DNA from: Orychophragmus violaceus
Taxonomy: Eukaryota > Streptophyta > Magnoliopsida > Brassicales > Brassicaceae
Assembly (NCBI GenBank): GCA_030180135.1
Contig: CM058239.1
Location: 66,657,823 to 66,721,822 of the forward strand
Reading direction: 5' to 3'
Length of the DNA stretch: 64,000 bases
In this document: positions 11,241 through 22,100 of the stretch, piece after piece
Layout: each line of letters starts with the position of its first letter
Numbering within the stretch: the first letter of the stretch is position 1
Position numbers and translations under genes: made by a program
The notes under the pieces: model-generated
The model's database searches: none
What the model was told of the DNA's origin: nothing
Seen by the model: only the letters and a program-made list of their open reading frames with translations

Positions 11241-11836
11241 TTTTTTGGGTTGGATCTTCAGCTTTTGTTTTTATAAAACATTTATTCTATCTTCAGCTTT
11301 TGTTTTTATAAGATTTTGTCTCTAATTTGTAAGATATGTATGTACAATTTATTTGGGTATAGGTTGTATAACTATTTATCATATATTTGATATTGGGTAA
11401 TATTGGTAATACAATTATTATTAAGAGAATTGTGAAATTTGTGAAATCATATTAACAAGTATTATTTTAACAAAATCTAAATTAATCAACATATTAATGC
11501 ATAAACTACCAAAATTATAGGTTAATCGAATTATATGATAATCGACGCCTTAATGGACATATAATGGAAGAAACTAAACAATATAATTCTTATACTTTTA
11601 AGATCACTTTGTAACTAATAACCAAATAAGAAAGAATTTTTTTTTAGAAAATCAAGATTGTAAACAAATTAATGTATAAAACAATCATAATTACATGTTA
11701 ATCTATTTATATCATTTGTAAAACTACAAAAACACAATTTTAGATTAGGTAATACTAAATAAGTTGAAAAACAGATAAAGTATAACTATTTTCAAATTCT
11801 GTAAAACTACTATCTTATGTAAAACTATGTGTTAAT
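11241..11836. other. AT-rich intergenic, nothing recognised
   Basis: Low-complexity AT-rich DNA. A 25-bp stretch containing ATCTTCAGCTTTTGTTTTTA is repeated at about 11254 and 11290. No gene was found. Confidence 0.5.
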
Positions 11837-11850
11837 TTTTGGCGCCAAAA
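11837..11850. promoter_or_regulatory. Palindromic E2F-like site TTTTGGCGCCAAAA
   Basis: A perfect 14-bp palindrome containing the E2F consensus TTTSSCGC on both strands. It lies about 330 bp upstream of the F-box start codon. Whether it ever acted on that gene is unknown. Confidence 0.45.
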
Positions 11851-12059
11851 TCTCATCGTCTCTTTCTTATGGTTCTATGTATTTGTCTCACATATAACCG
11901 ATGTGACGTTTCTATTTCTCGAACTATTATCAAATCACAAACTTTTAATGCATGGGACAACTCGCCATCGATCTCCAAACTCAAAAAGATAACCCCCACG
12001 CCGCTACACTTAAATCATCATTACACCTCTAAAACTGGCGAATCAACACCTCTCCACCA

Positions 12060-12180
12060 CTTTCTTGGCGAATCGACACCTCCCTACGGCGAAACCCTAC
12101 ATGATTTTTCTTTAAATACTCGATTCAGACATAACCATCAAACATAGAGATACATCTACAAAAACAGAGAGAAGGAAAGC
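12060..12180 (+). promoter_or_regulatory. Core promoter and 5' UTR of the F-box gene
   Basis: A TTTAAATA box at about 12110 is followed by a purine/CA-rich leader ending directly at the ATG (12181). Two copies of CTTGGCGAATCGACACCTC-like words lie just upstream (about 12036 and 12065), and a telo-box-like AAACCCTA is near 12098. Confidence 0.4.
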
Positions 12181-12729
12181 ATGAACAACATGAGGTCGAT
12201 TGTAAGTCTTCAACAACTCCCGATCGAAATCCTCACCATTATCGTCGAAAAAGTCGGCAAAGATTCCTCCGCCAATTACGCCAACGCTATAGCAACCTGC
12301 ACCAAAATGAAAGAATCCTCCAAGAATCCTAGAGTCCTCTATTCTTTATGCCTCTCACTGCTGATCAAGAGACCTCTCCGTGCGCTTGCTCACATGAACT
12401 TTCTTGAAACTTGCGTAGAACACGAGAACTTCGCCGCTTACTTCATTCGAGGTATTCTCGCTTATTTCGTCGAGAACGACCCCGAAAACGGAATCACATA
12501 TTTATAGCTTTGGGAAATTGGGGAGGGCGCCGATTTGATTTTGGAGGCTGCTTATCTCTACGGTGTGCTCAGCCTCCTCCACGACGATTTCGTAGAAGGC
12601 AAAGTGATGCAGCCCTGGAATCACTCCAATGCTAAGATCACTTGATGATCAGATGATTCCTAAGCCAAGCTTGCGGAAGATGGATTGAAGGTAGATGTGG
12701 TGGTGGAACTTGTGATTGACTTTTTCAAC
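12181..12729 (+). pseudogene. F-box protein gene, 5' half, broken by transposon insertion
   Basis: The frame from ATG 12181 has an F-box-like N-terminus (SLQQLPIEILTIIVEKVG) followed by the helical region of the At2g35280-like plant F-box family (ATCTKMKESSKNPRVL, LLIKRPLRALAHMNFLE). These proteins act as substrate receptors of SCF ubiquitin ligases. An in-frame TAG at 12505 interrupts the frame. The same frame continues with recognisable coding sequence (ADLILEAAYLYGVLSLLHDD at about 12529-12588), then has stops at 12643, 12646 and 12661, and is coding-like again (AKLAEDGLKVDV, ending VIDFFN) to 12729. There it meets a truncated LTR. The matching 3' half appears to be at 59714-59965. The assignment rests on remembered family sequences. 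Confidence 0.75.
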
Positions 12730-13635
12730 CAGTGGGTTTGATTGACTCTCTCAACCTAAGAACAAGCTATCTGAATCACTCAAATAGATTGATATGAGAC
12801 TCCTAAGAACAAGGTGAATCACTCACAATATTCAGAGAAGGAACACTTCACAAAGAACACAAAACTTTGGAAAAAAAACAGAATATTTAAATTAACTATA
12901 AAATGGTTGAAAAGGTTATTTACAATGAATTCAAGGCTGATCTTTTATAGGCTCATAGACAACGGTCTGAAAGGTCTAATACAAGAAAAGAATCGAAAAA
13001 TATGAAGAATATGGCCGTTGGCATTTATTGGAAAATTTGGCCAGAAATGGAAAGATGAATCTTCTTGAGTCCTGAAAGCTTTGGCATGAATGTGGAGTGT
13101 CTAAGTACATTATGGATGATGTTAGAGAGCTTAAATTCGTGGCCAAACTTCAGGAAAAAAGAGCTGTTGGGATTTGATCTCCTTTGGTTCCAAATAAGGC
13201 AAGTGTGAGAATAATGAGATCCTTCTGATCCTATGGCTGCTGGTGTATGGGAACTTGATAGAAAACTCTCCTGGATGTTTAAATATGTCTCCTGAATGAT
13301 TAGATATCTCTCCTGGTCGCCAATGTCTTGTTTGTAAGTGAATGAATCCTTGAGCCTCCAAATGAAGCAAGTTGAGAATCATCTGTTTTAGAAGCTGAAT
13401 AACTTCTTTATATGAAATCCAATTGTGATGATTCGAACTCTCTCTGATTCCTTGATGGGTTAAGCTTCTGGAACAAGTTGAATTGTAGCTTAAGTCCGTA
13501 TGGTTGGGTAGATATGCTCCAAAACATGCACATATGTCTCTGGTGCATTCAAGTTGTTTCTCTCCAAGGGTCTTGGTTGGTTGATTTTTTGTCCTCTCCA
13601 TGCTCCTTGGTTGATGATGACTTGATGTCCTCATC
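12730..13635 (-). repeat. G3 3' LTR (minus), outer end truncated
   Basis: Minus reading starts at 13635 with TGATGAGGACATCAAG and parallels the G7 LTR (32311-33513). The last part expected by comparison with 31973-32100 is missing, so the LTR is cut where it meets the F-box coding sequence. The boundary is uncertain by about 10 bp. The short frames on either strand here are not genes. Confidence 0.75.
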
Positions 13636-15290
13636 ATACTCTCCCTCTTGAAAAGGTTTCGACCTCGAAACTTTATAACCTGCACAAAGAGAAAGCAAGT
13701 TAGCTTTCATTCTATTATGTGAGTCTAGGGTCTTACCTTGATATGCTTGCAATTGAGTGATGCAAGGGACATCTGGTGATTCTCCTTTGAGTAGATAACT
13801 CAGTATGACTCCTCTATTCTGTCCTTCTGGACACTTATAAATGGTAACACCATTCTCTCCTTTGGTGATCTTGCTCTTATTCTCCAATGGTTCAGCCTTC
13901 TGGTTTTGAACTTAGTCTAGCAGCAATTTATGTTCAGGTATAACTCCTCTGTGATTCACACCCTTAGTACCTGCAATAAGTTTGCCACTTTGGGAAAGAA
14001 ACAAGTGCATTATGGATTCTCTATGATAAGATGAACTTTCTGAATCTACTTCCTTACAACTAATTTTAGAAAAGCTTTCTACTGGAGGTTTTAAGCAGAT
14101 TGTTCCTTCATGCTCTTGTATGTTTAATACACTCTTTAATACAGCTGTGGCTTCATTAAGAACAAATGGAGTCAAAGAGAGACTTACCTGTCCAACACCT
14201 TCAGTGTCCTTAGCTTGGTCTGGTGGTTTCTCTTTGATACTCTCTTCTTTTTAGTACTTTGATCAGCCTTGGTAATTGGTGTGATGGCAATGGCTTGTGA
14301 TTCCTCTTTTCTGTCCATCTCTTCTGGTCCTGCATCAAATCCCTTTGACACATACAAGTGCATTATACTAGAATTGGAATTTAACAAATTTGTTTGAATC
14401 AAACTATCATTGGTTTAGCATAATTCTATTTTCTCTTTTAGTAATTTAACCTTCTTTAATAGACAATGTGCAACATAGTGTCCTCTCTTATGACATCTAT
14501 AACATGTCTGGTCTTTAGCTTTATTAGAGTTAGTAGACTTACCTGAGCTTGGCATCTCTGGTTGAATGTGCAAGGTGTTGGAGCTGGGTTTGGTTTCTTT
14601 GGTTGCAACTTCTGGTTCTCCTATGTTCATAGAAGAAGGCTTATGACTCTGCTTCAGCTCCGTTTTCTCCTCCTTTAGTTTCAGAATCTCCTTTAGTTGC
14701 AGCATCTCTTTTATCTTCTTTGGGACATTTTTCTTCTGTTCTGACTTGTAGCTTGATGGATGCATGTGGCTTGGGATCCTCTTACTGTATTTCTCCCTGA
14801 TTTCTTGTAAAAGGTCTCTTGGAACATACTTCTTGCTCATGAGAAACTTCAATTGTTCCCAAGTGGTGATGGCTGGTATTTAATATCTCCTTTGTTCTCT
14901 TTCTTCTTGCTTCCACCATTCATATGCCCATCGAGAGAGTAAATTTAGGGCATGGGAAAGCCTTTTATCCTTTGGAATATTGTGGTACCAAAACCACTCA
15001 TCCATGTCTCTCTCCTAATCTAGGTAAATCTATGGATTTCTTTTACTTCCTGAAAACTTTGAAAGTTGAGCTAGGTGATGATTCAACCATGTCTTGGCAT
15101 GTCTGGTTGTGGTGCTTAGATTATCAGGTGGTCCTGGATCAATATCTTCATATTCTTGTTTATCTCCATAGCCATTATCTTCAACCCACATAGATTGTTC
15201 TTCTTGTTTCCATCCATACTCACTTTGGTATGCTTTTCCCATTTGTTTTGTGTGCCTGCACAATTAAATTACACAGAATTAAGTGTAGAA
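13636..15290 (-). pseudogene. G3 gag remnant (Retrotrans_gag and CCHC knuckle)
   Basis: Minus strand, in coding order. An N-terminal segment (15263-15030) is followed by a Gag-like block TWEQLKFLMSKKYVPRDL (around 14850), a Lys/Glu-rich linker and a zinc knuckle CYRCHKRGHYVAHC (about 14506-14464). A tail follows with the family-specific words CPEGQNRGVILSYLLKGE and ITQLQAYQGKTLDS, ending FQEGEYDEDIKSS at the LTR. Several frameshifts and stops break it. It aligns colinearly with the G7 gag at 50707-51939. No Pol domain follows. Confidence 0.75.
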
Positions 15291-15789
15291 ATGGATTCTA
15301 GAATGACTGTTTGCAAGGGACATTCAATTATTGGAACGTTGGATTCAAACGTTGGATTCAAATCTGTGCCTCATTTAAATTCAATTTCAAACAATCCCAA
15401 AATATTTGCACAAAATCTTCTTTCCTAATATAGCAAAATCAACAGGTTTATGGCTTGATCTAAAAATCAGACAAATCAATGCAATAGATAATCAAATAAT
15501 TGTAGGATTATGTGTGTTCACTGGTGTAATTATCAGATTACAACCTAACATAATCAACTAGGATCTAGGTGATTTGCAGTTGAATCATAAACAGATCATG
15601 ATCATTACCTTGTGATTGCAGCGGATTGATCAAAGGAATATCGAGATCTGTAAGAGCTGATGATAACCGGCTCCTCCTAGGTATCCACACGCTTACAAGC
15701 TACTGGATCAGGCTGCTAGACCAAGCTGGAACAACAGAGAGAGAGGACGGCCAGACCTAAAAGAAATCGCAGACCACTAGTGTTTCTGG

Positions 15790-16458
15790 TGTTGGGAATG
15801 TCCTGAAATCTACCGTACTATCTCTAGAAAGTATGATAAGTGTCGAGATCAGACATAAGTCATAAATACTGGGTGATCATGATGGCTTGCTAGAGTCCGC
15901 TCTTGATCTATAAGTTTAAGACTTATTACCAGTATTGTATGATCCCAAAGGGTCACACACCATAGCTAACGGGAAAGTTAAATGGAATTAATACAGTAAG
16001 ATGCAATGGCATTTATTGTATTGGATCAGAGTTTTGGGCCAGACAAATACAGGCTTTTGTCTGATTTGTATTTTGGGCCCAAAAGATTAATGAGCCATTA
16101 GTCTAATAACTTGGGCCCATTAATGAGATATAAGAGAATCAGAAAGCCCTAAGAGAAAAAGGCTCCTGCGTTTGTTTTTTCCTTCTGGCGTGAAAACTCT
16201 CTCTCTCTAATCTCTCTCTCTGATTCTTCCAACTCTTTGGTCTAGCAGCCGTCCCGTGCTTGTAAGAGTGTGGATACTCGAGGAGGAGCCGATTCTGATC
16301 AGCTCTAATATGATCTCGTCATTACCACCAAATTCCGCTGCAAAGGTAATGTCCAGGTTGGTTTTATGATTCGTTTTGCAAGAACCTAGATCTGTTTAAG
16401 GATTTGTGTTAGGTTGTAATTTGGAAATTGAACCCTGAAAAACACCCATAATCCATCA
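15790..16458 (+). repeat. C1 5' LTR
   Basis: 669 bp, TG...CA. A CT-rich stretch (CTCTCTCTCTAATCTCTCTC, about 16198-16220) lies in the probable R/U5 part. The primer site follows directly. Confidence 0.9.
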
Positions 16459-18231
16459 GTGGTATCAGAGCCTAGGCATTAGGTTGCTTGTGAAATTGGA
16501 TCTTTGAATGAGAATCGATTATTAAATTTTGTTTCAAATCGATTAATGGCCAAATCGTGTTTTTGTCTCGATTATTAATTGATAATGTTCGTAATCGATT
16601 TTGTCTTCTTGTGAATCATTATTGAATTTTGATTCTGTTATTGTTGTTAATAATCGAATGAACATGTTATTAATTGAACGATATCATGCGGCCATTCAAT
16701 AATCCGAAAGAACCCTAACTCGCTTCAATAAATGATTGATAGTCCGTGTGCCAAGCGTGTGCCGTGCGTGTGATTAATTGAATGAGCCGAATGTGTTAAA
16801 TTCGTTGCTAATCCGATGTTAAATCCGCTGTATGTCTTGATGCTGTGTTGATATCATGTGCGTTGCAAGTTCGTTGCGAACTTGATGCAACGATCGCGAG
16901 TGATACGGGCCGAGTCGGATCGAGTGATGGATTGGCCGAGGTAGCAATGATCGATCGTTGGACGATCGTGAGCTACGTATCATGATCATGGGCCAATCAT
17001 GGGCCACGGATTGTGATCATGGGCCAATCATAAGCCAAGGATCGTGGTAATGGGCCGATGATCCGATCTTGGATCGATCATGACCATCGTTTGGCCCGTT
17101 AAATTTTACGTCCCGCGAATAGTCAATCGGTTAAACCGAGCTTCGCGGTTCGTTGCCCAAAACCACACCGATTAAACCGGTCCATTTAATTGGCGGTTAA
17201 TTGTGTGTTTAAAGCCTTAAACCGCAAGTTAAATCAAATTGGCTAAAACACTAGGTGTTTCTTCCCGATTTTGGATTTAACTGAACCGATCCAATTTATT
17301 GGTGGTTCAAGCGGTTAACCCAAATCGCGGTTTGCTGGAAATAATTTAATACTTGGTATTATTTAATTTCTGGTTAAACCGGATTTAAATTCATAAAATT
17401 GAATTTTAACCTAAACCGAAGGCTGGTCTAAGTTTGATTTGGTTGGACCAAATAATTTAGAGCTGGTCTGGTTTAGTGAATAACCGATGGTTTTGATAGT
17501 TAATTTGGTCTTGGACCAGAATTAATAAACCGGATCGGTTATGTCAAATTATTGGGCCAGCTGGAATTCTATGGTCTTGGGCCAAGAATTGGGCCTATAA
17601 TTTGTGACCCAACCCAAAATATTTATAAAATATTTAAATTAGAAATTTCTATTTTTAGTAAGTTACTAAATTTAGAAAGTTTCTAAAATAAGAAAGTTTC
17701 CCAAAATAGTAATCTTCTATTTTTGGAAATAAAACTGAAAATCCTCAAAAACAATATCAAGCTTGGATGTCTTGCCCAATCTTGTCAGCTACTTAACGCT
17801 TATTTGATTACAGATATGGCTTACAGTGTGAGGTGTCTGTTTTCGCGTAAGTAAAGTAGTATATAGTCACTAATTTCATTGGGAGTCCCAGATTTTAGTG
17901 ATTATTTGGCTGTAAGAGATTGGTTTCCTTGACTGGGCCATCGGGAGTCCCGGGCCTTGAGACATCTGATGAATTTGGGCCTCGGGTCCAATTCACAACC
18001 GAGAGTTATTGGTTATAACTAGCTGTGTGTATGCTTACCAAGTAAAGCTAATTCTGGGTGACGGCCAGTGGCCCACTTTGGATTTAGCTAAACATGGGTC
18101 TCGGAATCATTGCATTCTTATGAGGTTAAACAAAGAAATTTTGAATGCAATGCGAGTTTTCTTATAAGTTGTTAAGATTACTCTTTTATGAACTTAATAA
18201 CTAAAACTCTATTTATCTCTAAATTTCAGCT
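16459..18231 (+). other. C1 leader between primer site and gag
   Basis: About 1.8 kb without a coding frame. It contains a cluster of GATCG/ATCATG palindromic words (about 16885-17070), repeats of TTAAACCG/GGTTTAA words (17100-17550) and a PyA-rich stretch of TTTCTAAAAT-like words (17630-17740). The C2 and C8 leaders are arranged the same way. Confidence 0.7.
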
Positions 18232-19122
18232 ATGACAAGCACAAACAATCAAAACACTTTCTCGATCCGGTATGTCCTTGAGATGGACAAACTGAACGGA
18301 TCAAATTTCTTGACTTGGTCGCGGAACCTGAGGCTAGTTCTCAGGCATGAGAGAAAGGACTATGTCCTTGAGAAAGCTCTCCCCGTGAGGATCGGGTCCA
18401 ATGCCTCTCATGCAGTATATAATGCTTGGAATAAGCATTATAATGATGCGGTAGATGTGCGTGGTCTGATATTGGCTACCATGGACTCAGACTTGCGGAA
18501 GCAATATGAGAACATGGAGTCGCCAATAGAGATGATCAGCAGCCTGAAATTGAAATTTCAGGAGCAGGTTAGAGTGAAGAGATACCAGTTGGTTAAATCT
18601 CTCACTAGCTGCAAGCTACCGATTGATCATCCAGTAAATCCTCATATCAGTAAAATGATGGGTTACATTGATAACCTGAGGAAACTGGATTATCCAGTTA
18701 GCCAAGAATTGGCAACTGATATCATTCTGCAGTCACTGCCGTCAAGCTATGATAAGTTCGTAAGGGACTATATCAAGAAAGGCTTAACGAAGACGTTGAC
18801 TGAACTGCATGACATGCTCAAGACAGTTGAGCCAAACGTGAAGAGTACCCTATACAATCTCATGAATGAGAAGGGTAGGTTTATTAAACCTAAAGCTGAC
18901 AAGGGTGAAGACAAAGTTGTCCAGATTTTGAATCATGGCAAGCGTGTGTCTTCTGAGCCCGAGTCAGATACCTCTTACGTTGGTAAGTGCTGCTACTGTA
19001 AAGAGACTGGGCATTGGAAGAGAGATTGCATTAAATTCATGGAAGATTATGAGGAGTTGAAGTTGATGTATGAGACTACTCCCTCAGGTATTCATGTTAT
19101 TACTTCAAGTTATACCTTATAG
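18232..19122 (+). CDS. C1 Gag protein (copia-type), 296 aa
   Basis: The structural protein of a copia retrotransposon, which forms the virus-like particle. The frame starts ATGACAAGC (18232) and ends TAG (19120-19122). N-terminal block KLNGSNFLTWSRNLRLVLRHE is the Ty1/copia Gag signature (DUF4219/UBN2 region), and the middle has QELATDIILQSLPSSYDKF. Near the C-terminus is a zinc knuckle CCYCKETGHWKRDC (about residues 258-271). The stop falls exactly where protease should begin: the next codons in frame read VLDTGCGTDICYNMQ, a copia protease start. The same stop is present in C2 and C8. The frame is free of stops although the pol behind it is ruined. Confidence 0.9.
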   Translation: MTSTNNQNTFSIRYVLEMDKLNGSNFLTWSRNLRLVLRHERKDYVLEKALPVRIGSNASHAVYNAWNKHYNDAVDVRGLILATMDSDLRKQYENMESPIEMISSLKLKFQEQVRVKRYQLVKSLTSCKLPIDHPVNPHISKMMGYIDNLRKLDYPVSQELATDIILQSLPSSYDKFVRDYIKKGLTKTLTELHDMLKTVEPNVKSTLYNLMNEKGRFIKPKADKGEDKVVQILNHGKRVSSEPESDTSYVGKCCYCKETGHWKRDCIKFMEDYEELKLMYETTPSGIHVITSSYTL

Positions 19123-22100
19123 GTATTGGATACTGGTTGTGGCACTGATATTTGTTATAATATGCAGAGCCTGAGCAACAGTAGAACGTTGAAGGAAGGA
19201 CAAGTGGAACTGCATGTCTGGAAGGAGCTATGGATGCTGCTTCAGCCATAGGGTTTTCACTTGTAGATGCCTTTGAGGCTTGGTTTTATTGAGTAATTGC
19301 TACAATGTACCTGCTTTAAGCAGAGTTGTCTTTCATTTTCTTGTAAGAATTTGAACGTTTTTCGTTTTGATAAAAGACAAGTTTTGTTCTTTTGATCTTA
19401 ATGAAATGTTAATTGTAGCACCCTATTCAAGGAATGGGTTTTATGTATTAAACCAAAGAGTGCCTAAAATGTAACATAAATACTGCAATTGGTTTAAATC
19501 TGATGAATTAAACCTGATTTTTCTTGGCATAAATGTTTTGGTCAAAGAGAGTAAGTCAAATTCAGAAACCCCATAGTTATGGACTTTTGGGCTCATTTGA
19601 ATGGATATCTTATGAGACTTGAATTCTGCTTACTAGACCAAAAGACAAAAGGCCCATCTTAGCCGAGCTAGAGAAAGGCCCAAAGACTTATTGGAGATTG
19701 AACATACAGATGTATGTGGTCCGATGAGCAGTAATGCCAGAGAAAATTTCCTGTACTTCATTGTCTCTACTGATTATTTCAGTGAGTGTGACTGTGTTCA
19801 TTTGATGAGACACAAGTCGGAATTCTTTGACATGGTCGAAAGAGTTCCAGAATGAAGTATAGAATCTGAATGACAAAAGTATTAAGACTCTGGATTAGAT
19901 CACGAGTGAGAATACTTAAGTTTTTGATTGTGTGATCATCTGAATGAGTGTGAAGTCGTTTCACAGCTCATTTCTCCTGAAAACCTAGAGGTGTTTCTGT
20001 GAGAATGAATCAGATCTTATTAGAAATGATTAAAGATGAGTCACACGAATCTTCCATGACATTCTCTAAGAATGACGCTCTAGAAATATCTAAGTTTACG
20101 CTGAAATAGTTCCACCAATATCAGTTGAAAGACACCACGTAAATGTGGATTGGAATCGATCCAAATTCGTCTTTACTGAGTATTTGTAGTTGTGCTACTT
20201 CGCTGGTTGTCCTAGGGAAACCAAGGCTTGTTACTTTTACGTCCAATCTGTTTTCTAAGAAGGGAAGTTACTTTCCAAGAAGAACAGTGGGAGTAAAAGT
20301 ATAACTCGAAGAAATTCGAGAAATACAGGAGGCTGCTCAACCTGTTGAGGGAGAGCAACATATGGATTTACAGATTTCTGTAGAATCTACACCTGTAAAG
20401 CCTGAAATTCGCAGATCTGAATGAATCAGTTACTAATCCGAGAGGGATTTCTCGTCATTAGTTGAACCTGATGATCATTGAAAGTTCGCATGATCTGATG
20501 ATCATTGAAAGCGACGAACCTGCGAAATTCAAAGAAGCGAAAGTGAGCCCGGACTCCGAAAAATTACTGTATGTAAGTTAGCTTCATTGATCCATTTATG
20601 GATGGAAGCAAACGTATCGGAGTTGGATCCATCGTTCTGTTGAGGTAGTCAAAGTTTTGACTTGTACAGGAACGAAGTGGAACTGTGCGTATACTAATAG
20701 ATAAGTGGGAGCGATGTTGCATTTCTCAAAGTGTATGTCAATGACATACTGATTCTCGGAAATAACGTTCCAATGCTGCAGTCGGTAAAGGACTGGCTTG
20801 GAAGGTGTTGTATGATTGACATGGGTAAAGCCACGTAGTTCTTGGATTTTGGATCTAAAGATAGAGATCCAAAAGAGCTGGTAGGACAAAGTCAGAATTC
20901 TTGAATTGATAAAGTCCTACACGTAATCAGCAATCCAAGAAGGGTTTTATGCCAATGTCACATGGCAATTCATTAAGCAAGATACAGTGTCCTGCGATAT
21001 CTGCTGAGCTTGAATGCATGGATAGGATTCCATATGCGACGGCAATTGGATCTATCATGTATGCCATGACATGTACTTGTTTTGATGTTGCTTTAATGTT
21101 AAGCAAGACAAGTAAAGACCAGTCAAATCCAGCAGAGAATCACTGGATTGCCGTAAAGAATATTCTGAAGTATTTGAGGAATACTTAGGATAAGTTCTTG
21201 ATTTACGGAGAAAGTGAGGTGCTACAAGTCGATAGAGTCTGAAAGGCAAGTTTCCAATAGACAAAGATAATTCCTGGTCACAGTCCGGCTATATCTTGTG
21301 TCTATCTGGCGGTGCAAGGCACTGTAGCTGACTCCATGACTTAAGCTGAACATTTCGCAGCTTGAGAAGCGGCGAAAGAGGTTGTTTGGATAGAAAAAGT
21401 TCATCACTGAACTTGATGTGATTCCCAGCGTAGATGAGGCTAGCTGCACATCTAAGATCCAAACACCTTGAGGATAGGTATAACCTATTCCGTGAGATAA
21501 ATGACAGAGGTGTTAAGTAGATAAGCAAGTTTCATCGAATGAGAACGTTGCTAATCTATTAACGAAGCCACTCCTTATGCCTAAGCACGAGTCGCGGACT
21601 GTAGCTGTAGGATGAGTGAAATTAAGATGTAGTCCAACTCGAAGAAATTCGATCTGTTTTCTAAGAAGGGAAGTTACTTTCCAAGAAGAACAGTGGGAGT
21701 AAAAGTATAACTCGAAGAAATTCGAGAAATACAGGAGGCTGCTCAACCTGTTGAGGGAGAGCAACATATGGATTTACAGATTTCTGTAGAATCTACACCT
21801 GTAAAGCCTGAAATTCGCAGATCTGAATGAATCAGTTACTAATCCGAGAGGGATTTCTCGTCATTAGTTGAACCTGATGATCATTGAAAGTTCGCATGAT
21901 CTGATGATCATTGAAAGCGACGAACCTGCGAAATTCAAAGAAGCGAAAGTGAGCCCGGACTCCGAAAAATTACTGTATGTAAGTTAGCTTCATTGATCCA
22001 TTTATGGATGGAAGCAAACGTATCGGAGTTGGATCCATCGTTCTGTTGAGGTAGTCAAAGTTTTGACTTGTACAGGAACGAAGTGGAACTGTGCGTATAC

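Noticed and set aside
12411..12635. Frame overlapping the F-box pseudogene
   Set aside because: It is the +1 shadow of the F-box frame, whose own frame continues with family-like residues after the TAG.
14924..15428. Plus-strand frames over the G3 gag
   Set aside because: Antisense shadows of a minus-strand gag relic.
16459..16475. TGGTATCAGAGC words (also at 33516, 36826, 42188, 52640 and inverted at 30644 and 31958) as possible tRNA pieces
   Set aside because: They are retroelement primer-binding sites complementary to initiator tRNA-Met, not tRNA genes.
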